64,000 bases of DNA. It comes from Pseudacidovorax sp. Its GTDB lineage: Bacteria > Pseudomonadota > Gammaproteobacteria > Burkholderiales > Burkholderiaceae_C. The stretch lies in contig NZ_JAGOPN010000011.1 in NCBI RefSeq assembly GCF_017991995.1, positions 1-64,000 on the forward strand, read 5' to 3'. The notes below the pieces were generated by a model that was given only the letters and a program-made list of their open reading frames with translations, was not told the DNA's origin and did not search any database. The position numbers and the translations under genes are program-made. Of this stretch, positions 1 to 8,944 are shown one piece after another (positions within the stretch are counted from its first letter, which is position 1; each line of letters starts with the position of its first letter).

Positions 1-540
1 CCCCCCCCCGCCTCGCGTCCCCCCGATCCCCGGAATCGTCCTCGCTGGCGATGGCGCAGTGCTTTGCCGATGCATGTGCACAGGTCTGGTATTTCGTATC
101 ACCATCCCCCATCCAGGGGGCAGACTTGGCCGTGCGTTCGGACGGCGCTGGCATCGCACACGCCCTAGATCAGAACCATTGCCAGACGCTCACTCTTGCG
201 CCGCCCCGTTGCTACACCGACTGGCCGAGTTCATCGTCCTCTCAAACATTCGGTGGCGGAACTTGCCCCTCGAAGGTGGGGCGCTGGGCACTGTGGAGGC
301 GCGCCCGCCTATCGGCCCACGAACGTGAGCATCCATTTGGGCGCCTGGTGTGCGACGTCGACGTCCCTCTCAGCGCCGTCTAAATCGTCTGAAGGCAGGG
401 TTCGAGCCTGCCTGGTTTCGCTTGCTCTCGGCCATGCGCCGCATAGGTACGCTTTCCTCTGATTGAGTACACGCCCCAGCTCCCAGCCGGGGTGGGTCTC
501 AACTTGGAAGGCGGGAATCTTGAAATCCTGTTGATCGGCA

Positions 541-600
541 GGGCAGGGCAGGGCAGGGCAGGGCAGGGCAGGGCAGGGCAGGGCAGGGCAGGGCAGGGCA
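541..600. repeat. GGGCA pentamer tandem array
   Basis: Twelve perfect head-to-tail copies of GGGCA fill 60 bases, with one variant unit (cGGCA) directly before. A 5-base unit can change copy number by slippage, but no gene is visibly placed to be phase-varied by it. Confidence 0.95.
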
Positions 601-992
601 GGCCTTCCAGTGACCTCCGAGGCGGGCCGCACTGACTTCGCCCTAGCGGAACGTGGATACGCCGGGGCAGGACCGCTCCATCCATTTGGGCCAGTCCAAG
701 GCCCTAAGGAACGGCACGGCCATCCGCGCCAATCTCCGCCCGCGGACCCCGTAGCTCTGCCGCCTCAAGGAGGCTGCTCGCACGCGCAGCGTGCCACCAA
801 TGCCGCCCACCGATGGTTCACCGCTCCCAGGGTTGGCTTGGCGGGACATCGTTCGAATGCCCTTGCTCAATGCGAAAAGTCCTTGTCGATCAAATAGTTG
901 CCCAGGAGTCAGAAGGTATTCAAAGAAGAAGTTCAGGCTAAACCTCAAAAAAACGATGTATTGGTAATAAACTTCAAGCGCCGACAAGGTTC

Positions 993-1020
993 CGTCTTCC
1001 GGTTCTACAACCGGAAGACG
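993..1020. repeat. 12-bp perfect inverted repeat, 4-nt loop
   Basis: CGTCTTCCGGTT and AACCGGAAGACG are exact reverse complements separated by CTAC. The hairpin sits at the edge of an AT-rich patch, 77 bases before the integrase remnant start at 1098. No T tract follows on either strand, so a simple intrinsic terminator is unlikely; a recombinase or regulator site is possible. Confidence 0.85.
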
Positions 1021-1097
1021 CTGAGCCACGTGCAGGACGGCCCGTGCGCCCCACGACGTCGATCCCATGCCGCCCTCAAGCCGCTACCTTCCCACCC

Positions 1098-2963
1098 ATG
1101 ACGCCCGCTCGCGCCTCCAAGACCGCCCTCGTCTCCGCACCCGCTGCCAAGCAGCGTGCGCTGCATCGCGGCCACTTCGCCTTCATGCGGGCCGTCATCC
1201 AGGGCATCGACACGCGGCAGGCATGGTCGCGCTACATGCAGGGCGAGGACGACCGCGTGGACGAGCGGTTGATCCGCCGTGTCATCAACACCTACCGGGA
1301 CGAGCTGGCGGCGGCGGCGCGCCGCCATGCGCGTCCGGGCACCGCCCGCCTGGTGCTCATGGACGCAAGCGGGCTCCCCGACGCCACCCGAGCCCGTCCG
1401 AGCCTGGAGGAGTTCGCGCTGGAGCGCGGTCTCGAAGACTTCTCGCTGGAGGACCAGCTCGCCGCCTTCGAGGAAGCCTGGGGTGCCGAGACGGAGGGCC
1501 GTCGTCAGCAGTCCAAGCGCCGGCGGCTGGTGGATCGTCAGTTGGAAGCGCTCTCGTGGCTGGAGGGGCTGGCCTCCCGCGCCCCCAGGGCCGACGACCC
1601 TGTAGAGGATTGGCTCGCGCCCGCCCTGGCGCAGCGCGTCGCGGCGGCGGGCATGCCTACGTTGCGCAGCGTGGCGGACCGCATCCAGGCCGTCGGCATG
1701 CGATGGTGGACGACCGTGCCGGCCGTCGGTCCCACCAAGGCGGCGCGCATCGTCGAGTGGCTGCGCGTCCATCAACAGGAGACGGGTCTGGCGTTGGGGC
1801 CCCACGCCTTCGCGCCGATCTCTCGCCTGGGTCGCGCGGCCTTGCAGCCCGTGGTGCCCCCTGCGACTGCGGTGCGCCCGCTCGAGAAGTTCGTGGTGCC
1901 CGAGGCGCTGCGCGGCAGGACCGGGCACTTTCGGGCACCGCCGGCCGCCTGCCGCATCTCTGCGCCCGATGATCTGGAGGCGGTGGCCGTCTGGCTTCAG
2001 CGCCGTGGCCGTCGTACGGGCGGTGACGAAGCTGGGGCGCCCGCCGAAGAGACGCGGCGGGCCTACCGCAAGGAAGCCGAGCGCCTGCTGCTGTGGGCAG
2101 TGCTGGCACGAGGAAAAGCGCTGTCCTCGCTGGACGAGGAAGACTGTGCCGCATTCGTTGCGTTCGCCCGTTCACCGCCGGCGGAATGGTGCGGTCCGCG
2201 CCATCACGAGCGCTGGTCGCCCCTCTGGCGGCCGTTCGAAGGTCCTTTGCGCGCCGCAGCGCTGCAGCGTTGCATCGCCGTGCTGCGGGCGCTGTTCCGC
2301 TTTCTGCACGACTGCGGCTATCTCACGCACGATCCATCGGCAGGGCTGCGGGGAGAGGTCGGGAGCAGCGCGTCCGACGCTTGCACGACAAGCGCGGCCC
2401 AGCCCATGGCGCTGGATGTCCAGCAATCCTCCCTCATGGTTCCGGCGACGCCGGGCCTGGTGCGCGCCCGGCGCGTGGCGGCATGGTTGCAGGAAACGGA
2501 TGTCCAACCCGGCGCGCTGGCCCGCGCCCGCTGTGCGGATCTCGTTCCGCCCACAGCCACCGGCGCTGCTGACGCACCATGGCGACTGCGTGTGCAAGGA
2601 GAGCGTCGCGGCAGGCGCAGGGCGGCGCAACAGGATGCGATGCTGGAGGTGCCGGCCGCCCTGGTCGCGCAGTTGCAGTCGCTGCTGCGCACGATGGGCC
2701 GCACGGCCGATCCGTGCGACGAGGGGAACGCGGAACTTCCCTTGATCTTCGACGTGCGCGACAGCCGTGTCGTCGGGCTGAGCCGAGGCGGCGTCTACAA
2801 GGCCATCAAGCGGCTCCTGCACCATTGCAGCGCCGGCATGCCCGAGCCGCAGCGGCAGGCGCTGCAGGCCGCATCTCCCCGACGCCTGAGCAGACACCGG
2901 GACCGTGCGCAGGCCCCGTCAACGCACGCGTCGGGCGATGCCATCGATCACTTGCGCGCCTGA
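1098..2963 (+). pseudogene. truncated DUF3701-type phage integrase remnant
   Basis: This 621-residue protein resembles the large Burkholderiales tyrosine recombinases with a DUF3701-like N-terminus. The N-terminal part (about residues 15-100) is followed by a helix-hairpin-helix-like stretch (about 200-235) and a core-binding region (about 320-430). The catalytic part is degraded: the usual TGLRxxE arginine box reads ETDVQPGALARA, and the RLRHTHA box is corrupted near the C-terminus. The protein stops before the GH and tyrosine motifs. It runs 16 bases into the convergent DUF4142 gene. The ATG at 1098 is preferred to one at 1044 because similarity begins there; neither has a clear ribosome site. 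It is probably inactive as a recombinase. Confidence 0.7.
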
Positions 2964-3562
2964 GCGCCGTGCAGGCCCTCGGCATGCTGAAGGTGCTTCT
3001 GCACCACCGGCAGGGTCTTGGCGGCATAGGCACGCAGGTCGTTGTCGCCGGTCTCGCGCTGCACCCGCTGCAGCTTCTCGACCGTCTGGCGATGGTCGGT
3101 CACGCCCGCCATGCGGATGTACTGCTTGTCGAAGGCCTCGCCGCTCAGCGCCTTGAGGCCCGTGGCCACGAGCTTGTGCTTGGCGTCAGGCTCCGTCGGC
3201 AGATCCACGTTCTTGCCGCGGGCGAGTTCCTGCAGCTCGGAAAGCGCCTTCTGATGGTCTTCCACCATCTGGCTGCCGAAGCGCTTCACGTCCTCGCTGC
3301 CGGCCTTCTCCTGCGCCAGGCGGCCGGTCTCGATCTCGGCCAGGTTGGCCTGGGCGAGGTCCCGCATCATGCGTTGGTCCGCCACGGCGACCCCGGGCGT
3401 CTTCTGGGCGGTGGCCCGCTGCGCGGGCGGCTGGGGCGCCGCGGGTGCGGTGGGCGAGGTCTGCGCCGGCTGGGCGGCGGCGCTGTGCAGCAGTGCAGGG
3501 CCAAGGGCGAGCGTGGCGGCGAAGCCCAGGGCGTGCAGGCAGGTGGCTTGTTGGCGGTTCAT
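2948..3562 (-). CDS. DUF4142 domain secreted protein
   Basis: A 204-residue protein with an N-terminal signal peptide (hydrophobic residues about 11-30, ending in SAAAQ), a Pro/Ala/Gln-rich linker to about 55, and then a helical DUF4142 region (about 60-195) with the typical DxxMxxDLAxANLAEIExGRLA pattern. DUF4142 is a ferritin-like four-helix family of periplasmic or outer-membrane proteins with no settled function. An AAGGA ribosome site lies just before the ATG. The 3' end overlaps the convergent integrase remnant by 16 bases. This gene looks intact, unlike its neighbour. Confidence 0.85.
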   Translation of the reverse strand: MNRQQATCLHALGFAATLALGPALLHSAAAQPAQTSPTAPAAPQPPAQRATAQKTPGVAVADQRMMRDLAQANLAEIETGRLAQEKAGSEDVKRFGSQMVEDHQKALSELQELARGKNVDLPTEPDAKHKLVATGLKALSGEAFDKQYIRMAGVTDHRQTVEKLQRVQRETGDNDLRAYAAKTLPVVQKHLQHAEGLHGAQARK

Positions 3563-3698
3563 GACGGTCCTTTTCTAAAAGAAGGCGGCGCCAAAATGCG
3601 CCGGCCTCTGGCCAGACTAGGCTGCAGGCCCGCCCTCTCAGTCAGACGATTCACGCCCCCGCGTGGGACCCCGGGGCCGGATCGCCGACCCCTTTGAC

Positions 3699-6308
3699 TT
3701 ACGGCGACCCCGTGGCGGCGGGCAGCGCATACGCGCGCACGGCATCGCCCGGCTTGGTGCCCGTCGAGCCATGGCCGCCGGCGGCCACGAGTACGTACTG
3801 GCGGCCGTCCTCGCCGGTGTAACTCATCGGCGTGGCCTGGCCGCCTGCAGGCAGGCGGTCTTCCCACAGCTGGCGGCCGGTGCGCACGTCGTAGGCCCGC
3901 ACATAGTTGTCCAGCGCGCCGGAGTAGAACGCCACGCCCCCCGCCGTCATCATCGGCCCGCCGATGCCGGGCACGCCCATGCGGAAGGGCAGGGGCAGGG
4001 GCGACAGGTCGCGCACCGTTCCGTTGCGGTGCTTCCAGGCCACCTGGCCCGAGCGCAGGTCCACACCCGCCACATAGCCCCAGGGCGGCGCCTGGCAGGG
4101 CAGGCCGACGGGCGACATGAAGGGCTTCATGGAGGCCGCGAAGGGCGCACCGAAGTTCTCGTTCAACGCGGGCAGGGAGCCCTTGGGCGGCCCGCCGTCC
4201 TGGACCATCAGCGTGGTGTCGTCGGGCCGGCGCACCAGCCGCGACACGAAGGCCAGGTACGTCGGTGTGGTGAAGGCCCAGCCGTGCCGGGGATCGACCG
4301 CGATCCCGCCCCAGTTGAAGACGCCGAAGTTGCCCGGGTAGATGATCGATCCCTGCTCCGACGGCGGCGTGAAGCGGCCTTCGTAGCGCAGGCGATGGAA
4401 GGCGATGCGGCAGGCGAGCTGGTCGAACATCGTTGCGCCCCACATGTCACGCTCGGCCAGCGGCGGCGGCTCGAAGGAGAGGGCGGACTTGGGCTGCGTC
4501 GGCGCGGTGTGGTCGCCTTCGGCCGCGCCCTGCGGCGCGGGCCGTTCGGTCACGGGCAGCAGCGGCTGGCCAGTGCGCCGGTCGAGCACGAAGAGCTCGC
4601 CCTGCTTGGTCGGCTGCACCAGCGCCGGCACGCGCTGGCCGCCGATGTCCAGGTCGATCAGCGTGGGCTGCGAGGGCACGTCGTAGTCCCACAGGTCGTG
4701 GTGCACGGTCTGGAAGTGCCAGCGCACGCGGCCGGTCGCCAGGTCGAGGGCGACCACCGAGGACGAGTAGCGCTCCACCGCCTCGCTGCGCCTACCGCCC
4801 CACTGGTCGGGCGGCTGGTTGCCCATGGGGACATACACCATGCCCAGGGCCTCGTCCACGGACGAGATCGACCAGCTGTTGGGCGAGTTGGGCGTGTAGG
4901 TGCGGCCCGGGGGCAGGGGCGCGGTGTCGTCCGGGTTGCCCGAGTCCCAGTTCCAGACCAGGTCGCCGGTCTGGATGTCGAAGGCGCGGATGACGCCCGA
5001 TTGCTCCTTGGTGGACGCGTTGTCCAGCACCGTCCCGCCCACGATGATGAGCCGCTCGGTCACCACCACGGGCGAGGTCGAGTAGTACGCACCCGGCCGC
5101 ACGTTGGGCATGTGGCGCCAGAGGTCGATCTGCCCGCTGCCGCGGCCGAAGTCGGCGCACACGGTGCCGTTTTCCGGGTTGAGCGCGATCACGCGGCCAT
5201 CGGCGGTGGGCATGAAGAGCTTGGCGGGGCAGCTGGGCGCCGTGGGTCCCTGGCGCGCGGCCACCGGAAGGGGCTGGGTCGCGGGATGGCTGTCCTCCTG
5301 CTTCGAGTCTTCGCCGGTGGGGGCGCTCATCGGGGTCGGGTTGGCCGCGGTGCCGGCGCCGGGTCGTGCGGGCGCGGGTGCGGGTGCGGTGGCAGCCTCC
5401 GTTGCGGGTTGTGCCGCTGTCTCCGCGGCACTCGCGGCCACGGACGCGGCGTGGTACGAAAGGCCCCGGCAGGTCAGGTGCTGCAGCGCGAGATCGCCCG
5501 CGATCTGCGGATCGAAGCGCCACAGCTGCTTGCCGCTGGTCGCGTCGAGGGCGATGACGGACTGGTGCGGCGTGCACAGGAAGAGCCGGTTGCCGATCTT
5601 CAGGGGCGTGACTTCGAAGGTGGTTTCTTCCGGATCGCCGGGTCGGCCGCGCAGGTCGCCGGTGTTGAATTCCCAGGCCAGCTTCAGCTGGTCCACATTG
5701 GCCGGCGTGATCTGCGACAGGGGCGAATAGCGCTGGCCTTCGCCCGTCCGGCCGTAGGCATGCCATTCGCCGGGCGGGACGGCAGGGGAGGGCGGCTGCG
5801 CCGCCGCGGCAGCTGCGGCCTGCAGCTCGCCGTCGACCTCATGCGGAGTACGGAACCAGGAGGTCACCGCCAGCGCAGCCGAAGCCACCAGTACCAGGCC
5901 CAATGCCGCCCGGCCGCGACCGACCGCCGGACTCGCGGGCGGCGCCACGACCTTCGGCCGCAGCCCGCGCTCCAACGGCCGGGGGCGCGCGATGTCGCGC
6001 GACAGCGCCCGGCGCATCCAGGGCAGCACCAGCCAGAAGCCGAGGACGAAGAGCACGTCCAGCCGCGCGGCCAATGGCCACCAATCCAGGCCCACCTCCC
6101 ACAAGGCCCAGGCGGCCGAGCCAAGCAGCAGGGCGGCGTACAGCCACAGTGCCGATGCGGACCGCCGCATCAGCAGGATGCCCGTCATGGCCAGCACCGC
6201 GCCGGCGATCAGGTAATAGGCGCTGCCGCCCAGGGTGAGCAGCCAGACGCCGGCCGCAGCCAGCGCCAGGCCGAGCAGGAGGAAGAGGACGCCGGTGATG
6301 CGTGCCAT
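3699..6308 (-). CDS. gcd: membrane-bound PQQ-dependent glucose-type dehydrogenase
   Basis: The 869-residue protein has about five hydrophobic helices in the first 155 residues and then a periplasmic quinoprotein beta-propeller (from EWHAYGRTGEGQRYSPL to the C-terminus). The family oxidises aldoses or related polyols at the outer face of the membrane and passes electrons to ubiquinone. The start at 6308 (MARITGV) has an AAAGG site; an in-frame ATG 38 codons upstream would add a non-hydrophobic leader. An Ala/Pro/Thr-rich insert of about 70 residues (roughly 287-356) interrupts the first propeller blades. No PQQ biosynthesis genes are in the window. The sugar, quinate or glycerol specificity cannot be told from sequence. 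Confidence 0.9.
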   Translation of the reverse strand: MARITGVLFLLLGLALAAAGVWLLTLGGSAYYLIAGAVLAMTGILLMRRSASALWLYAALLLGSAAWALWEVGLDWWPLAARLDVLFVLGFWLVLPWMRRALSRDIARPRPLERGLRPKVVAPPASPAVGRGRAALGLVLVASAALAVTSWFRTPHEVDGELQAAAAAAAQPPSPAVPPGEWHAYGRTGEGQRYSPLSQITPANVDQLKLAWEFNTGDLRGRPGDPEETTFEVTPLKIGNRLFLCTPHQSVIALDATSGKQLWRFDPQIAGDLALQHLTCRGLSYHAASVAASAAETAAQPATEAATAPAPAPARPGAGTAANPTPMSAPTGEDSKQEDSHPATQPLPVAARQGPTAPSCPAKLFMPTADGRVIALNPENGTVCADFGRGSGQIDLWRHMPNVRPGAYYSTSPVVVTERLIIVGGTVLDNASTKEQSGVIRAFDIQTGDLVWNWDSGNPDDTAPLPPGRTYTPNSPNSWSISSVDEALGMVYVPMGNQPPDQWGGRRSEAVERYSSSVVALDLATGRVRWHFQTVHHDLWDYDVPSQPTLIDLDIGGQRVPALVQPTKQGELFVLDRRTGQPLLPVTERPAPQGAAEGDHTAPTQPKSALSFEPPPLAERDMWGATMFDQLACRIAFHRLRYEGRFTPPSEQGSIIYPGNFGVFNWGGIAVDPRHGWAFTTPTYLAFVSRLVRRPDDTTLMVQDGGPPKGSLPALNENFGAPFAASMKPFMSPVGLPCQAPPWGYVAGVDLRSGQVAWKHRNGTVRDLSPLPLPFRMGVPGIGGPMMTAGGVAFYSGALDNYVRAYDVRTGRQLWEDRLPAGGQATPMSYTGEDGRQYVLVAAGGHGSTGTKPGDAVRAYALPAATGSP

Positions 6309-6577
6309 GGAAGCCTTTCGCGTGAGGCGCCGGTGACCGCGGCCCGGCGGGCACGCGTCGACGGCGCAGGAGGTACACGCCGACGAGGTTGCCGCCGACA
6401 GGTCCTCTGCGCTGTCGGTCATCGCCCGGCCAGGCTGTCGTCATACGCGGGGAGCTGCGGTGCCCGTCCCCCAAGGCAGGGCGCCTTCATGATGCGCTGG
6501 CGGTGCGCTCTGCGATCGGCTTCGACCCGTGGCATCGACGTCATGGATGCCCTGACGCTGGGGCGCGCGCCTGCGCG

Positions 6578-7594
6578 TCACACCACGACTTCGGGGCCCG
6601 GCAGCACGCGGTCGTATCGCTTCATTTCCCCCGGCTCCACCCCCATCCATCGCGCCACCATCTCGGGCCGGGTGCCGCGGCGCAACTGCCGCAGCGCGAA
6701 GGTGTGCCGCAGCCGGAACGAGCCGCCGGCGCCGCCGCGTCCTGCCACGCCGGCGGCTTCGAGCACCTTGCGTGCGCACTGGTACTGCGAATCGGCCAGC
6801 CACGGCTTGCCGGTGCGGGTGGAGGGGAACAGGAACTCGCCAGCGATGCGCGAGGCCGCCCGCACTTCCAGCCAATGGTGAAGCAACTCGGCTGCCCAGG
6901 GCGCGACCGGCGTCTCGCGTGCCCGGATCGTGCCATTGGCGGGCACGCGCAGCTTCCAGGTCCGTGCCTTCGGTCCCACGCCGTTCATCACGGGTGACGC
7001 CAGCGTGAGGGCGCGCACGTCGCTGGGCGCCAGCCCGGCGCCCAACTGGAGCGCGACGGAGGCGCGGTTGCGCACATCCTGCCAGGGCAGGCTGGCGAGG
7101 GCAGTGGGATCCTGGCCCGGGCGGGGCCGGGCGGCCGACAGATGGGTCAGCAATTGCCCCGCCTCCTGGGGCGTGAGCACCTCGGGTGGCGGGTCGGCCT
7201 GCTGCGATTCGGCATAGCGCACCTGGGGATTCGCACGCACCCAGTCTGCAGGGGCGCGATTGGGGCGGCGGCCGGTGCGGCTGGCATGGTGCGAAAGCAC
7301 CCGTTCGATCAGCCGCATCAGCCGCAGCGCGTAGCGGGGCGAGAGGGACTGGTCCGACGCCTTGCGTCCATAACGCGCCGCCTGGAAGGCATGCAGGTCG
7401 CGCGGGTCGATGACGTCCAGCCGGACGGCGGGGGACTGGCCAATGCACCAGGTAGCAAAGCTCTCCCACATCGCGCGGTAGACCTCGTGGGCCCCTGCCT
7501 TGCGAAGAACGCCGGCACCCTGCTGGTCGGCAGCCCATGCCTCGAAGGCATGTTGGAAGTCCATGGAGACGGGGGGAAGGGACGTGCCGATCAT
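6578..7594 (-). CDS. tyrosine recombinase / integrase
   Basis: A 338-residue recombinase: SAM-like core-binding part (about 15-150) and catalytic part (about 165-335). The box II RLRHTF, the WMG box and the nucleophile context MKRYDRVL are present. The first arginine box reads GAGLAPSDVRAL, with the arginine shifted from its usual place. An in-frame ATG at 7564 is an alternative start. Its promoter region is bracketed by a long inverted repeat (7614-7692), suggesting self-regulation or a recombination site. No attachment duplication or cargo is obvious, so its element is not defined. Confidence 0.8.
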   Translation of the reverse strand: MIGTSLPPVSMDFQHAFEAWAADQQGAGVLRKAGAHEVYRAMWESFATWCIGQSPAVRLDVIDPRDLHAFQAARYGRKASDQSLSPRYALRLMRLIERVLSHHASRTGRRPNRAPADWVRANPQVRYAESQQADPPPEVLTPQEAGQLLTHLSAARPRPGQDPTALASLPWQDVRNRASVALQLGAGLAPSDVRALTLASPVMNGVGPKARTWKLRVPANGTIRARETPVAPWAAELLHHWLEVRAASRIAGEFLFPSTRTGKPWLADSQYQCARKVLEAAGVAGRGGAGGSFRLRHTFALRQLRRGTRPEMVARWMGVEPGEMKRYDRVLPGPEVVV

Positions 7595-7613
7595 GGGAGG
7601 GGAGTCGCCACAG

Positions 7614-7692
7614 AAAATAAGTTAACGGGCGTAGTGTCTCCTGGATTGAATGCTGGGTTGTTCAGATAGTTTTAATGCCGTTAACTTATTTT
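7614..7692. repeat. 15-bp inverted repeat flanking integrase promoter
   Basis: AAAATAAGTTAACGG (7614-7628) is the exact reverse complement of CCGTTAACTTATTTT (7678-7692); the spacer is 49 bases. The arms are AT-rich in a GC-rich region. The inner arm ends about 20 bases upstream of the recombinase ATG at 7594, and the outer arm is 109 bases before the divergent gene at 7802. The spacer must hold the recombinase promoter, so the arms may be operators or recombinase core/arm sites. Confidence 0.85.
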
Positions 7693-7801
7693 TTGTACGG
7701 CTCGCCCAACTCCCCACCAATGCTGGCACGGCCCGTCAACACCCGCTGACGGACAGACCTCCCCAACCCAGGACGATCACACGCGGCAACCACCCGCATC
7801 C

Positions 7802-8356
7802 ATGTCCCAGGAAAACAACCCGCTACCCATGACCCGGGCACCCGACGGCATCGTCCGAGCCCACACATTGCCGCACAAAGGGCTGGTTCGGCATGCCAGC
7901 CCCTTGTCCTTGCTGGTACTGGGCGGGGTGCTGCTGCTGGGCATCTCCGGCCTGCTCGGCCATGCGGGAATGGACCGTGACACGTACCGCAGCGACACGC
8001 GATCGCACACCCTCGATGTCGAGATGCCCGTGGTGATCCGCACGGGTGACTTCTTCGAGACGCGGTTGCACGTCAAGGCCGGCGAGGACATTGCCAAACT
8101 CACCCTGGCCGTACCGGTCAGTCTTTGGAGGGAGATCACCGTCAACGCGATGGTCCCTCAGCCCGAGTCCGAAGGCGCGGACGGCGAGGCCTACACCTTC
8201 GACTTCGGTCCGCTTCGCGCCGGCAAGGAGATGCGCATCAAGATCTCGGCGCAGGTCAACCCTCGCCTGCATGGCGTCCTCGAAGGCGAGCTCGAATTGC
8301 GCGATGGCGACCACCTTCTGGTGCGTGCGCCGCGCCGACTGCGTGTGCTGCCCTGA
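7802..8356 (+). CDS. single-pass membrane protein, partner of YetF-like protein
   Basis: I do not recognise a named family in this 184-residue protein. One transmembrane segment (about 34-52) follows a short charged cytoplasmic N-terminus. The remaining roughly 130 residues are predicted outside the membrane and look beta-rich (alternating hydrophobic residues such as FETRLHV, KMRIKISAQV, GELELRDGDHLLVRAPRRLRVLP). The stop codon overlaps the ATG of the next gene (TGATG), so the two are translationally coupled and probably form a complex. An in-frame ATG at 7829 is an alternative start. Confidence 0.7.
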   Translation: MSQENNPLPMTRAPDGIVRAHTLPHKGLVRHASPLSLLVLGGVLLLGISGLLGHAGMDRDTYRSDTRSHTLDVEMPVVIRTGDFFETRLHVKAGEDIAKLTLAVPVSLWREITVNAMVPQPESEGADGEAYTFDFGPLRAGKEMRIKISAQVNPRLHGVLEGELELRDGDHLLVRAPRRLRVLP

Positions 8357-8844
8357 TGGAAGTCGTCCTGCGCGCCACCGCCATGTTCGCGGTCGTGTAC
8401 CTGCTGGTGCGGGTCCTCGGCAAGCGCGAACTGGGGCAGATGACCCCCTTCGAATTCATCGTCATGGTCGTGGTGGGCGACCTGATCCAGCAGGGCATCA
8501 CGCAGAACGACTTCAGCCTGACCGGCGCCACGCTGGCGATCAGCACCTTTGCCTTCTGGGGCGTGGTGCTGAGCTGGGCCTCCTACCTGTCGCCCAAGGC
8601 AGAGCGCCTGCTGGAGGGCGAGCCCCGCGTGCTGATCCAGCACGGCCGCCTGCTGGAACACAGCCTGCGCCGCGACAGGCTGACGCGCTCGGAGATCGAA
8701 TCCGAGATGCGCCTGGCGGGCATCGCATCGATGGGCGACGTGGCCTGGGCCGTGCTCGAACCCAACGGAAAGATCAGCTTCATCAAGCGGGAGGAGGGCG
8801 CGCAGGAGCCATCCCGGCAGCAGGACGACCAGGCCGCCGGCTGA
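8356..8844 (+). CDS. DUF421 (YetF/YcaP-like) membrane protein
   Basis: 162 residues. Two or three hydrophobic helices in the first 75 residues carry the family hallmark VLGKRELGQMTPFEFIVMVVVGDL; a cytoplasmic alpha/beta YetF-C domain follows (SPKAERLLEGEPRVLIQHGRLL ... LTRSEIESEMRLAGI). DUF421 proteins are bacterial inner-membrane proteins of largely unknown role. The start is fixed by overlap with the upstream stop and by the hydrophobic N-terminus. The charged C-terminal tail is Gln/Asp-rich. Confidence 0.88.
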   Translation: MEVVLRATAMFAVVYLLVRVLGKRELGQMTPFEFIVMVVVGDLIQQGITQNDFSLTGATLAISTFAFWGVVLSWASYLSPKAERLLEGEPRVLIQHGRLLEHSLRRDRLTRSEIESEMRLAGIASMGDVAWAVLEPNGKISFIKREEGAQEPSRQQDDQAAG

Positions 8845-8944
8845 GGAGCCATCCGACCCCGCCACGTGGGCCGTCGACTTTGCGAGCAGGCGCCTCCTGC
8901 GGCCTAAGATGGCCGGCTTGCCGCATCACCCCTTCGTGCCAGCC

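Larger units (their letters stand above)
1..1097. other. gene-free accessory segment
   Basis: No reading frame in this first kilobase resembles a protein; the open frames overlap one another in several phases and have no credible ribosome binding site. It contains a pentamer array (541-600), an AT-rich patch at about 885-985 that contrasts with the GC-rich surroundings, and a strong hairpin (993-1020). A T-arm-like string near 396-412 does not extend into a full tRNA. Together with the following integrase remnant this suggests decayed mobile or intergenic DNA. That is inference. Confidence 0.6.

Noticed and set aside
390-425. tRNA-like T-arm (GGTTCGAGCC context)
   Set aside because: Only the T-arm-like hairpin is visible; no acceptor stem, anticodon arm or CCA end could be assembled around it.
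51-1068. Several overlapping open frames of 67-141 codons on both strands
   Set aside because: They include translations of the pentamer array, have no ribosome sites and no protein-like composition, and lie antisense to one another.
3663-6881. 1072-codon open frame on the plus strand across the glucose dehydrogenase gene
   Set aside because: The minus-strand product has clear family motifs and membrane helices; the plus-strand translation is Arg/Gly/His-rich without any.
1098-7594. The two integrase genes as the ends of one integrated element
   Set aside because: One is truncated, they face each other, and I could find no matching direct repeat at the outer flanks; the genes between them look like ordinary chromosomal functions.
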